Shown piece by piece: positions 11,158 through 22,599 of a stretch of 64,000 nt of DNA (the stretch's first letter is position 1; each line of letters starts with the position of its first letter). The position numbers and the translations under genes are program-made. A model generated the notes under the pieces. It was not told where the DNA came from and searched no databases. It worked only from the letters and a program-made list of their open reading frames with translations. This stretch comes from Coremacera marginata. Its lineage: Eukaryota; Arthropoda; Insecta; Diptera; Sciomyzidae. The stretch spans positions 156,184,492 to 156,248,491 of the forward strand of contig OU612047.1 of assembly GCA_914767935.1 (NCBI GenBank), given 5' to 3'.

Positions 11158-11319
11158 GATTTTTTGAAGTGAAAACTTCTTTAGGCGCGTTGAGCACTTT
11201 TTGGTGGAGAGCAAAAATATAGATCCGCGATATAATCACGCTGTTAGCGATGTCATCACGCTGTTAGCGTAAAAAAAATTTTGCTGTACAGCATTTCTTT
11301 TTAGGGATTACCTAGCATC

Positions 11320-12720
11320 GATCAAGCCGAAGACCAAAGTGACTACCGAACCGATAACCGACTACCTGGCCGATCACCGAAGCGATTACTAACCGATTAC
11401 CGAACCAATTACCGAGGCGATTACCAACCGACTACCGAACCAATTACCGAAGCGATTAAAAACCGATTACCGAACCAATTACCGATTACCGAAGCCACTA
11501 CCAACCCATTACCGAAGCCATTAAATCCGATTACCAATTACCGAAGCAATTAACAACTGATTACCAAACCAATTACCGATTACGAAGCAATTACCTACCC
11601 ATTACCAATAACTGAAGCGATTACCAACTAATTACCAACCAATTAACGAATACGGAAGCGATTACCAACCCATTACCGATACCGAAGCGATTACAAAACG
11701 ATTACCGAACCGATTACTAACTGATTATCGAACCATTTACCGCAGCGATTACCAACCCCTCACCGATCCCCGAATCAATTACCAACCGATTACCGAAGCG
11801 ATAACAAAATGGTTACCGATTACCAAAGCGATTACCAACCAATTCCCGATTACCGAATCTAATACAAACCAATTGCTTAATCGATTACAAACCGATTACT
11901 GAACCATTTTCCGATTACCGAAGCGATTACCAATCCATCACCGATTACTAAAGCGATTACCAACCAATTACCGAAGCGATAACCAAATGGTTACCGATTA
12001 CTGAAGCGATTACCAACCAATTACCGATTACCGAAGCTATTACAAACCAATCACCGAATCGATTACAAACCAAATATCAAAGCGATTACCAACCGATTAC
12101 CGAAGCGATAACAAAATAGTTACCGATTACCGAAGCGACTATAAAGTGATTACCAATTATCAAAGCGATTACCAACCGATTACTGAAGCGGCTAACAACC
12201 GAACCATCAAACCAATGACCGATTACCGAAGCAATTACCAACCCATTACCGATTACCGAAGAGATAACCAACTGAATACCAATTACCGAAGCGATTACCA
12301 ACCGATTACCAATAACTGAAGCGATTACCAACTGGTTACTGATTACCGAAGCGATAACCAGCTGATTACCGAACCAATTACCTATTATCGAAGCGATTAT
12401 CAACCGATTATCGATTACCACAGCGATTGCAAACCGATTACCCAAGCGATTACCAACTGATTACCGAACCAATTACAGATAACCGAAGCGATTACCAGCC
12501 CAATACCGATTACAGAAGCGATTACCAACCGATTACTGAATCAATTACTAATTACCGAAGCGATTACCAACCTATCACTGATAACCGAGGGATTACCAGC
12601 TCAACACCGATTACAGAAGGGATTACCAACCGATTTCCGATAACCAAAGCGATTACCAATAATTGCCGAAGCAATTATCAACCGATTACCGAAGTGATTA
12701 CCTACCGATTACTTCGGAAA
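11320..12720 (+). repeat. Left-arm tandem array (CGATTACCGAAG-type units)
   Basis: Roughly 1.4 kb of degenerate repeats of about 10-30 bp made from the words CGATTACC, GAAGCGATTACC and AACCAATTACCG. Units vary in length and order, unlike a clean microsatellite. Open frames reading through it (for example 12086-12445 on - and 12427-12774 on +) only translate the repeat (VIASVIGN-type strings) and are not genes. Confidence 0.85.
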
Positions 12721-12800
12721 TTCATAACAGCTATGTTATTTCATAGCTTGAAATTTTCACTTCGGTTGAAGTAGTTCCCCACTGCCTACTTTTTTCATTT

Positions 12801-13877
12801 TCCACTGTGTATAACTTAGTTTCGACTTATAAAAAAAAAAAAAAAAATACAAAAGAAAAATATCCAAATATTTCTAGTTTCATAAGTACATCTATCGACA
12901 TGCAAAGTACCAAATTTTACCAAAAATATGTGAGTTTCGAAAAGCGTCCGATTTGACATGGAATCACCAATATATGTACATGTACATCAAAAACAATGAA
13001 ATTGACAGTTAGCATTTCATTAAAATTTTAAATACACATACGCACAATTTTCACAAATCAAATATTTTCTCTTGAAATTTAAATTAAATTAAATAATTTT
13101 ATTTGAAAACATCCTGCATAAATACCTGAGATATGTGATTTCTAAGCTAAAATTTTGCTTTTTCAGAAAAGCTTAACCAGAAAAAAAATCGTTTTAACCA
13201 TGCATAAACGTTCGAGATAAAACCCGATAATTAAACAAAAACATGCTAAAATCATTTGAAAATATTTAACCCAAACATTTTTCATCAACTCAAGCCGACC
13301 AAGCAATGCAGACAAATTTATGTAAATGCATGATAAATGCTGGTTTAATTAACACTCTATTGCACTGCCATACATTTCCACACAATCATATATATCACAC
13401 ATTAACACACACAAGCAAACTCTTGTCACTCGCTGTGCTGCATGTGCGGCGCTTCCGGTTGTTTCTGTGACCACAAAATCGCATTTAGAAATAAAAAAAA
13501 AAAAATCCATCTAAAATAAAAACCAGCTGTTGTTGCTGGTGACTGCAGGCCACAAAATACCACAATATTCTGGGCAAAAACGCAACTGTTTTAGAGTAAA
13601 ATCAACAAAAACTACAACAACTGAAACGGAAAATTAAATAAAAAAGAATAGCACAGAATCGCATATATGCACCTAAATGCAAATAATGTGCACATATTTG
13701 TGTGTATGTGTGTGCGTGTAGTTAAAATTTTTGAACCTGACTGAAAGTGTTGTTTCACTCTTAAGTGCATTCAACTGTCATAGATTAGCAACATTAGAAC
13801 GCGTGGCTTTTGTGTCATTAATAATAATTTTTTATCTAATATGGCGCAGACAATATCCGTTTATTACTTAAAAGCTT
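12801..13877. other. Foldback interior, left part, non-coding
   Basis: AT-rich sequence with poly-A runs and a GT-rich patch (about 13690-13720). No open frame resembling a protein and no TIR pair found in this part. Confidence 0.45.
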
Positions 13878-14318
13878 CCCTATAGGAACAAACTAACTTG
13901 TTTTTAAAAACAACTAATTAAAAAACTAATTTAAAATAAACCAGTATATGAACTACTTTAAATTATATTAAGGCGGCAACTACTCTGATGTTGACATGTT
14001 TTAATTGCAAATTTTTATTAAATTACAAGTTTATATATATTTAACCATGTTATTTCATCAAATATTATTAACTTTAGGCCATCAGTAATAGTTTTCAATT
14101 GGTTATTTAAAAGCAATTAAAAAAATAATTTAAATGTAACTAATTTAACAAGTAGTTGAAAATATATGCAGACGAAAGTCAATTGACTTATTTAGCGGAC
14201 ATCACCATACAAAATAAGTTAGTTCGTTCTATGGAAAAAAGTCAGAATTTCAACTAGTTGTGGTTGACAAAAAACTACTTTATCAACTACTTTTCAATTA
14301 GTTGATTTTCCTACAGGG
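13878..14318. repeat. TIR element (MITE), CCCTGTAGG family, about 440 bp
   Basis: The left end CCCTATAGGAA (13878) and right end TTCCTACAGGG (to 14318) are inverted with one mismatch, and the subterminal AACTAATT / AATTAGTT also pair. No coding capacity. The end of the same family is seen at 519-558. Likely a non-autonomous DNA transposon inserted in the foldback interior. Confidence 0.65.
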
Positions 14319-14424
14319 TTGTTTAAAAGTTCTTATGCACCAGTGTGTGTGTGTGTGCGTGTATGTATATGTGTTCGTGTTTGTTTGCAGGCTTTTGTAT
14401 TTTTAGATTTTTGCTTTATTGTTA

Positions 14425-14615
14425 AAAATAAATTTTGTTGACAGTTGACTGAAAACAAAAAAAAAATCAACTCATATATTACGCTTTATATTAGTCTCTA
14501 CAGATAAGAAATTCTAAAGAAATAATTTTGTTGACAGTTGGCTGAAAATAAAAATTAAACTGATATATTAAGCAGAAATTCTAAAGAAGCTATCTACGGA
14601 TAAGAAATCCTTTTA
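14425..14615. repeat. Imperfect tandem duplication of about 95 bp
   Basis: TTTTGTTGACAGTTGACTGA at about 14431 recurs as TTTTGTTGACAGTTGGCTGA at about 14527, each followed by A-rich sequence, a TGATATATTA/CATATATTA motif and GAAATTCTAAAGAA. A local duplication; no gene. Confidence 0.5.
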
Positions 14616-14935
14616 TATTCTTTATCAATTTCAACAGGATTCTACACAAGGATTTTTTTTAAACTCAGCGGTTTTCTGTACATTGCTATTTAGCATCACG
14701 CTCCATGTGAAGACTAGACAATATTTTTTACCACGGTCACTTGCTATGTGGCAAATTCTACTTAAATAATAATATTAAGGTGGATTAAGTGTGATAACAA
14801 CTGTGATTGGTTTTTCATATTCCCCAAATTAAATAAGTGAGATTTACTAGGTATTAAACACACTTTCACTTCATCGGATCAAAGAGTCTAGAATGTAAGA
14901 GAAATTAGCCTTAATGGCTTTCACCAATAGGTTGA

Positions 14936-15770
14936 GGTAGGGTAATGTGTAACACGGGGTGATGTGTAACACTGCGTTTTTTCGTCCATAATGTTAACAT
15001 ATGCGGGAATGAACTACTGCTATATGCTTCTTTTGACAGCATCTAGTTTTCCATAAGTGTTGAAAGTAGGTAGACATACATTTCATAAGAGTTCTTAAAA
15101 AGCTTGAAAAATTTTAATTGAATGTTTTTTTTTTAATATACAAAAAATATCACTTTTCAGATTTTAAAAGTGAGTAGATGCAAAATGTGGTTTTGTTTAA
15201 TATATTTAAATATAACAAAAGATTTGGCATTTTTTTACGTGGTGGTAAAATTTCATCAATGACAAAAAAGTGACTTATATTCGGGTGTTGTGTAACATTC
15301 ACTGCGGGGTGATATGTTAAACATTTTACACAATATAATTGACATTAAAGAGGCAACAACATCAAACTCTGAAATGCAATCACATCAACGGCATTTAAAA
15401 GAGATCGGCCCAATTCCTACTATACAGCCCAGACCCAAAATCCAATCGCGATAGGATAAGTCAATGAAAAGATGTGTTCTAACAACGCCACAGAAACGTT
15501 TAGAGTTGCAGATGCAGCAGATCTCATTACGTTCTTATCCTAATACTTTTACTAAACATAAAAAGTCATAAAAATAAACATAAAAAAATTTAAGTTCCCG
15601 GTCTTTAAACCAACATTTTGTTGTTATAACACAACACCCCACTGAGATGAAAAAGACCAAAAAACCACATTTGATATTTTTTGAAAACAAATCCAAAATT
15701 TAATTTCTTAACACTTTTATTGAAGCACATAAAAACGTGTTACACATCACCCCACTTCAGCCCACCGTCA
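14936..15770. repeat. TIR element (MITE), GGGGTGATGTGTAACAC family, about 830 bp
   Basis: The left end contains CGGGGTGATGTGTAACAC (about 14957) and the right end its inverse GTGTTACACATCACCCC (about 15741). Related words recur inside in both orientations (GGTGTTGTGTAACA near 15284, GGGGTGATATGTTAA near 15306, AACACAACACCCCAC near 15630), so sub-terminal repeats are present. No coding capacity. Exact ends uncertain by some 20 bases. Confidence 0.55.
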
Positions 15771-15825
15771 TTGACTACCGGTTAAGATAAACAAACAATG
15801 CCAGAAAATATTAAAATTTAAAAAT

Positions 15826-16165
15826 ATTGGGGTAGAGGTGTGCAGGTTGCCACCTTATAGCGTTTTTGATCATAACTTGTCAGAAAATCAACGTATTATT
15901 GATTTGCTGCTTATAGTTTATAGGTAAGAGAGAGTAAAAAGTCACAATCCTAATCTAGATCACATTTCTCAAATTCTAAAAAATTGTACAGCAAATGTTC
16001 AAAAATATCTTAAGCTGACACTTTTGAAATTTTGGCTTGCAGGTTGCCACCCCTTAAAAAATTGCTGAAAATATTTTCTGTTTAGAAAACAATTAAGTTT
16101 TTAAAAAATATAATAAATTTTTTCAAATTTGACTAAGCGGAATTAAAGTTCAATTTAAGTTAAAA
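15826..16165 (+). repeat. Partial TIR element, GCAGGTTGCCACC family
   Basis: Begins with GTGCAGGTTGCCACC (about 15838) and repeats the motif at about 16038 (GGCTTGCAGGTTGCCACCCC) followed by TTAAAAAATTGCTGAAAAT. The same spacing and order are seen in the fuller copy at 18812-19690. The right end is missing; homology stops at the inner edge of the foldback right arm. Confidence 0.6.
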
Positions 16166-16389
16166 TAAAAAAAATAGGCAGTGGAGGGATAACCGACCAA
16201 AGTGAAAACTTAAAGCTATGAAATAACATAGCTGTTATGATTTTCCGAAGTAGCTATATTCAGTCGGCAAATCAGACGCATTCTACTTTTTAACTTTTTT
16301 TATCAATTTATGCGTTATTGAATGTATAAACTGCTATTTTTTAATGTTTATATATATAATACATTTGCAACGCAATTTCTTTGGTTGTG

Positions 16390-17890
16390 CAAGCGGTAAT
16401 TGGCTCGATAATCGCTTCGGTAATTGATAATCGGGTGGTAATCGCTTCGGTAATTGGTTGGTAATCGGTTATTGGTTCGAAAATCGGTTGGTAATCACTT
16501 CGGTAATCAGTTGGTTCGGCAATTAATCGGTAATATCTTCGGTAATCAGTTGGTAATCGCTTCGGTATTTGCTTGGTAATCGCTTTGATAGTTGGTAATC
16601 GGTTGGTAATCGTTTCGATAATCGGTAATTGGTTGGTTATCACTTTGGAAATTGTTTTCGTAATCAGTTGGTAATCGCTTCTGTAATCAGTTGGTTATCG
16701 CTTCGGTAATCGGTAATTGGTTCGGTAATAGGTTGATAGTCGCTTCGGTAATCAGTTGGTAATCGCTTCGGTAGTTTGTAATCAGTTGGTAATCACTTCG
16801 GTAATTGGTAATGGGTTGGTGATCGCTTCGATAATCTATAGTGGGTTGGTAATCGCTTCGGTAATCAGTTGGTTATCGCTTCGGTAATCGGTTGGTAATC
16901 GCTTCTGTAATCAGTAATTGGTTGGTAATCGCTTTGGTATTTGGTATTCGGTAATTGGTTCGGAAATTGGTTCGGAAATCAGTTGGTAATCGCTTCGGTT
17001 ATTGATAATTGGTAATCGGTGATTGGTTTGATAATCGGTTAGCTATCGCTTTGTTAATCAGTAATGTGTTGGTAATCCCTTCGGTAAGCGCTTTGGTAAT
17101 CGGTAATTGGCTCGGTAATCGGTTGGTAACCGCTCGGTAATTGGTAATCGGCTGGTTATCGCTATGGTAATCGGTAATGGGTTGGTAATTGCTTCGGTAG
17201 TCGGTAATTATTTGGTAATCGCTTCAGCAATTACCATTAATTTGTTGGTTTGGTCGGTTTGGTAATCAGTTGGTAATATCTTCGGTAGCCGGTAATCAGT
17301 TGGTAATCGCTTCGGTAATTGGTTGGTAATCGCTTCGATAATCGGTAATGGGTTGGTAATCGTTTCGGTAATCTGTAATTGTTTCGGTAATCAGTTGGTA
17401 ATCACTGCGGTGATGGGATGATAATCGCTTCGGTAATCGGTAATTGGTTTGGTAATAGGTTGGTTGTCGCTTCGGTAATCGGTTGGTTCGGCTGGTTCGG
17501 TAATTAGTTAGTAATCGCTTTGGTAATTGGTAATCGGTTGGTAATCGCTTTGGTAATTGGTTCGGTAATCTGTTGGTAATCGCTTCGGTAATTGGTAATT
17601 GGTTATGTAATCGGTTGGAAATCGCTTCGGTAATCTGTGATTGGTTCGGTAATAGGTTGATAATCGCTTGGGTGATCGGTAATGGGTTGGTAATCGCTTC
17701 GGTAATCGGTAATTGGTTCGGTAATCAGTTGGTAGTTGCTTTAGTAATCCGTTATCAGTTGGTTGTCGCTTCGATAATTGGTAATCGCTTTAGTAATCTG
17801 TTGGTAATCGCTTCGGTAATTGGTAATTGGTTTGGTAATAGGTTAGTAATCGCTTTGGTAATCTTCTTCGGTCTTCAGCTTGGTCGTTAC
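16390..17890 (-). repeat. Right-arm tandem array (reverse complement of the left arm)
   Basis: About 1.5 kb of GGTAATCGCTTCGGTAAT-type degenerate units, the complement of the array at 11320-12720. Individual units do not align one-to-one, so the arms have diverged or expanded separately. Frames such as 16341-16643 (-) and 17573-17893 (+) translate only the repeat. Confidence 0.85.
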
Positions 17891-18811
17891 TAGGTAATTC
17901 CTTAAAAGGAATAATTTCTGTTACGCTAACAGCTCTCTCTACCTCCAATAGTTTTGCTCTCTACCAAAAAGTGCTCAACGCGCCTAAGAAAGTTTTCACT
18001 TCAAAAATAATCAATGTGTTAGCTATCCATGAATAATTAAGATATATTTGAATAATTAATACTCGTTCCCTTATATAAACTTGAAAAACTAACTTTAATT
18101 TTTGAATAATAATTCTTTCTAAAAAGTCTCACACAAAAAGCATGCTAAAAATACGACACGTGTTTAACCTATAAAAAAACAGTTCAAATTTCGAAGGAAC
18201 ATTTCTCAAAATTCAAATTCTTTAAAGTGATTGTTGTGTACATGCTAACAACAGTTTCATCGAACTTTAGCCTGATTTCACAGGAATTTCCAATGGTATA
18301 ATATTACACTCCAGAAGGTTTACAAGCAATTTTCTGAGAAATGTCTGAGTATCTGATTGAAAAATTTGCTTAATTGTAACGTCAACATTTTGATATTTTC
18401 AATAATAATATTAATAATGTTTTGGTTGCATTGCATCATTATAACAGTTTTTATACAAATCGAAGGTATTCCCTTCTTTTTGTTTTATTTTTTTTTTTTG
18501 CTTTTATTTGTTTTTTCCTTTTTTTTGTTACGACCAAAAATGCGTTACACAATATTTGTGCGAAGACATTTTAAAGGGAATATTAATATACAGTGGTGGT
18601 CAAAAAATTAGCTTTAAGAAATTGAATTAGTTTCACATTGTACAAAAATCCTTAGAATCAGATAAAAAAAAAACAGGGAAAACATTTTTGGTTGGTTTAT
18701 TTAGTTTTTGATATATTAGCTTATGCAGATACGCTTTAGGTTGGTCACTAATTTAACCCATATGTTTAGAGCAGTTGAAAGGAAAACATATCTAAATGAA
18801 AACTGCTATTA

Positions 18812-19690
18812 GTGGCTTGCAGGTTGTCACCCTATGGGTTTTTTCTTCTTAATTCATCATAAAATAAATTTATTATTGACTTGCAGCAAATGTTGTTAAG
18901 AGGAGCTATTATTATACCTTAAAGGTAACCTGGAAATTTTTTGAATTCTCAAAAAATAAAAATTGTGCAGCAAATTTTCTAAAGTATTTCAAATCGAACA
19001 TTTGAAAGCTTACCTTGCAGGTTGCCACCCCTTGAAAAATTGCTCAAAATGTGGTAAAACTCAAGTAAAACAGCTGATTTAGAAAATTTATAAAAAATTT
19101 ATTAAATTTTACATGAATTTTGCTGTGCTCTACTCGATTTATTGTTAACTTTGATTGCTTTAATTGCATCGAGTAATACATCAAAATCCTTAATACCGCG
19201 GTCGGTTTTTCTGTTATACTGAATATGTAACGATAATGTAAAAAAAATCACCGAAAATATCACAAAAATGGAATAAAACTTCACTTTTCACACACGTTCT
19301 ACAAAACAAAAGCGCAAAAGAGAGGTAGCAGCCTGCAAGCCAACAAAGGTGCCAACGTGCATTCTGACGTCATTATTATTATAAAACGGAATTCTTTGAA
19401 ATTCTTTTTGGATTATGAACATTTCATAAAAATGCAACACATCACAAATAAGTTACATTGAATTGTTGACAAAAATGTTTAATATATTAGGGCAGGACTC
19501 AGAAGTTTAATTTTAAAATTTTTTAGTACTCGTATTTTACACTTTCTTAAGCAGATACTGTGTTATTGCGTGTGTCTGCTTCAAAAGTAGATTAAAAGTG
19601 TCAACTACTATTTTGACGTCGATATCAGTCGGAGTTTAGGTTAGAACAGCGTTAGAATGTCAAAATACAGCAGCGGTGGCAACCTGCAAA
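18812..19690. repeat. TIR element, GCAGGTTGCCACC family, about 880 bp
   Basis: Left end GGCTTGCAGGTTGTCACC (18813), right end GGTGGCAACCTGCAAACAG (about 19670-19688), inverted with one mismatch over the core. An internal second copy of the left terminal motif lies at about 19013 (CTTGCAGGTTGCCACCCC) followed by TTGAAAAATTGCTCAAAAT, as in the partial copy at 15826. No recognisable coding sequence. A further right-end fragment is at 39030-39135. Confidence 0.65.
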
Positions 19691-20830
19691 CAGTGGCAAC
19701 TGGCAAGAGTTTCTCCTTCTGGATATTTTGTAGAGTGACCATATTTTTAATTGTTGATTGATATATTAAGGCTTAAGTCCTAAACAAATTGGGCATCTGC
19801 CTCAACCGCTTGAAATTCGTTCGCATGTTTATATTTTTTCTACCGGGTTTGAATCAAAATATGATAGGAAATATGGTTTATTGGGTAAGATGAGAACTTT
19901 GAGCTAATATCATGACGCTTCCTGCACCTTGATATAAATTTTTTGATAGGGTAGCCTGTAGTATAGTTTGAAAACATTTGAGCCAATTCGAGCCAATTTA
20001 ATTTTGTAGCTGTTTGTAGCTGTTTTGTTTGTTTGTATATAGTGGGCTCATTTGCACCGCGACTCATAGAATCTATTGTGCATGCCCTTGATTCACTTTC
20101 CCTATTTAGGCTTTTTGTGTTGAAGTTTCAGCAACCTTTTAAGTTTACAAGATTTATTTTTAACTGACTTCAGGTCACCCAAACATAAAAAAAAGTAATT
20201 TTATATGTAAGCAATTTTTTGATGTAAATTTCATACTCGATATTTCGAGTTGACACTGCAATTCATCATCAGGAAAACTAAAGGAGCAACAACACAATAA
20301 CACTATTTTAGTTACACAGATTTTAACATTAATTTACAATATATCATACAAAGCAAATGCAATGAAACAATTCTTACACTAGAAATTAACGTATTCTAAT
20401 TGACACGCAGTATTTTAAACTAAATCCTAAGAACTCTGCTATTGCTAATTTTCCACTTATGGCTTATTATGTTACTGTAGCTGTGAGCACTGTTTCCGTC
20501 TGTGTTCGTCTTGGAATTAATGCGTATGTTGCTTGGAATGTGTGAAATGTGGAGCATCTCAAGAGTGAGTCTTTTAGAATAATTGTTCTCTCGTTGTAAA
20601 ATATGCACTTTGTCGAAGTTAGGAATGTGACCCTCTTTTAAGCAGTGCAGTGTTTGTTGGCTATTATTATGTCCTGCTTTAATATCCGATTTGTGGGATG
20701 AAATTCGCGTCCTTAATTTTGATTTTGTTGTTCCAATATATATGTATTTAGGCTTTTTATGAATTTTAGCACTTTTTCTGGTTTGGTGTCCTATGGTGTT
20801 TTGAAGGAGGTACTAATTTCCCTAGCTTTA
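19691..20830. other. Non-genic stretch
   Basis: No supportable gene or element ends found. Short open frames on both strands do not resemble known proteins. Confidence 0.4.
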
Positions 20831-21620
20831 TTAAACCAAATATATGCCGTTTTGATCGATAACCTTTTGCCATTTTTGGGCTTAAGTCGTTATTACATCT
20901 GTGTAGAACTTCTGGGTTTTCTGAGCGAAAAAGTGATGCAAGTGCGTTTTGCAGGTTTCCATAGTATTTAAATTTACACCAATAAGAGAGTTCTGCAGAG
21001 ATCAAAACAAATAATAATCTGAAGGTGCAGCAGCTCCTGGCTGTATGATGGATGCATTAAAACTTTCCAGCCAACCTCTCTCAGTTTCTGCCGGGTCATC
21101 AAAGATGTGTCAAAGAAGCCGGGTAGTCTGGCGTTGTAATGATGGAACATAACACCTTTTCTGTTGATCAATTCTGGTCGCTTTAATTGAATTGCTTCTT
21201 TAAATTTCGTTTATTGTTGACAGCAGTGATTTGCAAATGGATATTTGGTCAATTAAATTTTTCGCTGTTAATTCTTGTGGTGCCTAAGCATCGAGCTTCT
21301 TTGTGTATTCAGCTTTCTTCAAATGGTTGATAACTGTTTGGTGATGAATGCCTAATTCTCTAACAACGTTCACGCTGCTTATGTGCCGGTCTTGCTCAAT
21401 TTTTTCCATGATTTCATCGACTTTTTCAGTGATTGGACGACCAGAGCGGGGTGCATCTTTTACATCAAAATTATCACAATTTGGAAAGTGGGGAAAAACC
21501 ACTTTGCTGCTGTTTTTCTAGTTACAACATCGTCTCCATAAACCTTACAGATTTTTTCAGCAGCCTGCGACACTTATCTTTTCTGTAATAGAAATGCACA
21601 ATATGACAAGAATGTTTCGA
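20831..21620 (-). pseudogene. mariner transposase relic A
   Basis: A decayed mariner-family DDD transposase reading on the minus strand, which would cut and paste DNA at TA sites. N-terminal helix-turn-helix region near 21590-21290: AAEKICKVYGDD, then DVKDAPRSGRPITEKVDEIM with the GRP box, then VVRELGIHHQTVINHLKKAEY. The C-terminal end near 21000-20831 reads SLQNSLIGVNLNTMETCK, KTQKFY and finally QKWQKVIDQNGIYLV then stop, the usual mariner finish. The middle, with the catalytic aspartates, is largely lost (only about 790 bases remain of roughly 1.05 kb coding) and several frameshifts and stops occur. Dead copy. Confidence 0.75.
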
Positions 21621-21748
21621 GTATTCACTTATTTTTAAGCTAAGATAACTTTTCATAGAACAATGCGGATTTTATTAATATTTTCTAACAAAATTAAGCT
21701 TAAAATGTCACCATTCAAACAAGTTATAGCACTGACATATGCAATTAA

Positions 21749-22537
21749 TCACCCCTACCATATGAGTCGTCGTCGATAGTTATCGTCGTCGTCTTCTGTC
21801 GTCATCTTGAAATTGGCACCACCGAAGTCGTTATCGATAAATTTTGACGACTAACGACGAGTATGCGGTACTCGCCAAGTCGTTTTGAAAAACATGTCGT
21901 GTCGATAGGACTCAATACTACTCGTTGAGTTGTTCCTGAACGAGTTGCAACGCATTTTTGAATTACTTTGATTGAAAATGGAAAAAAAATTAAAAATAAC
22001 AAACGTTCGTCAGTTTGAACATCTGGTGCGCGAGCTGGAGAAGAATCCAAACTTGGCAGAAGGATTTACCAGAGGGAACGTCCCAGCCAATTTCAAAACA
22101 AAAAGGGAGGAAATAAGCAAACAATTAAATTCTTAAAACCCAAAATATCAAAATTATAAAACTCACTTGTAATTTTGCAGGTTAAATATATTCGATCTTT
22201 GCCTTATTATCTTTCTTTTTAAATTAAGGCTTTTTTCTGTTCTTCATCACTTGAATCACTAGAACTTGTATCCGATTTGAAATACATGATTATTAAATGA
22301 AAATTAAATTAAATGAAAAATATTTTAATATGAAATTTCTTGTAGTTTGACAGTTCACATTGAAGGCAAATTTGAAGATGGTATTAAATTATCGATAAAA
22401 AGTCGCCTCGTCTCATCATTGGATGAAACATCGTAGCGAGTGCCGATTTAGCATTGAGGTGACGACGACGTCAATAACAAGTGACAACGACAACGAATCG
22501 ACGACGACCTTAACAACGACTCATATGGTAGGGGTGA
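21749..22537. mobile_element. Non-autonomous Harbinger-like TIR element carrying a Myb/SANT mini-ORF, about 790 bp
   Basis: The ends TCACCCCTACCATATGAGTC (21749) and its exact inverse at 22518-22537 form a perfect TIR of at least 20 bp that continues as GT. The subterminal regions are rich in GTCGT on the left and ACGAC on the right. A 52-codon frame inside (21978-22136) resembles the SANT/Myb-like protein that PIF/Harbinger elements encode beside their transposase. No transposase is present, so it would depend on another copy. A TWA target duplication expected of Harbinger could not be confirmed. Confidence 0.65.
21978..22136 (+). CDS. Short Myb/SANT-like DNA-binding fragment inside the TIR element
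   Basis: ATG at 21978 to TAA at 22134-22136 gives 52 residues: after a basic start (MEKKLKITNVRQ) comes QFEHLVRELEKNPNLAEGF, an aromatic-leucine first helix typical of the Myb/SANT-like domains associated with Harbinger elements and zeste-type proteins, followed by the basic FKTKREEISKQLNS. Only the first two helices are encoded; the usual domain is 70-90 residues, so the frame is truncated or continues in an exon that is lost (a TTTTGCAG acceptor-like site lies at about 22174-22181). Function as a protein is doubtful; as a TE-derived relic the identification is moderate. Confidence 0.5.
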   Translation: MEKKLKITNVRQFEHLVRELEKNPNLAEGFTRGNVPANFKTKREEISKQLNS

Positions 22538-22599
22538 ATATTACCAGAGATATTAGATTTTAGAGCCATCTAGCGGAAATTTATGACAATTTATTAGGA

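Larger units (their letters stand above)
11158..18012. mobile_element. Large foldback (FB-like) element, about 6.9 kb
   Basis: The outer ends are inverted copies: 11165 onward reads TGAAGTGAAAACTTCTTTAG then GCGCGTTGAGCACTTTTTGG, and 17960-18003 reads the reverse complement with few changes. Inside each end lies a long array of short repeats, on one side as CGATTACCGAAGC..., on the other as its complement GCTTCGGTAATCG.... The inner edges are also inverted (ATAACAGCTATGTTATTTCA at about 12723 and its complement at about 16220; CCACTGCCTAC at about 12779 and its complement at about 16176). This is the architecture of Drosophila FB-type elements. The 3.4-kb middle has no transposase; it holds three smaller TIR elements. 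No clean target duplication was found. Confidence 0.8.

Noticed and set aside
12086..12774. Frames of 115-119 residues in the foldback left arm
   Set aside because: Pure repeat translation (VIASVIGN and similar); mirrored on the other strand in the right arm.
16341..17893. Frames of 100-106 residues in the foldback right arm
   Set aside because: Repeat translation as above.
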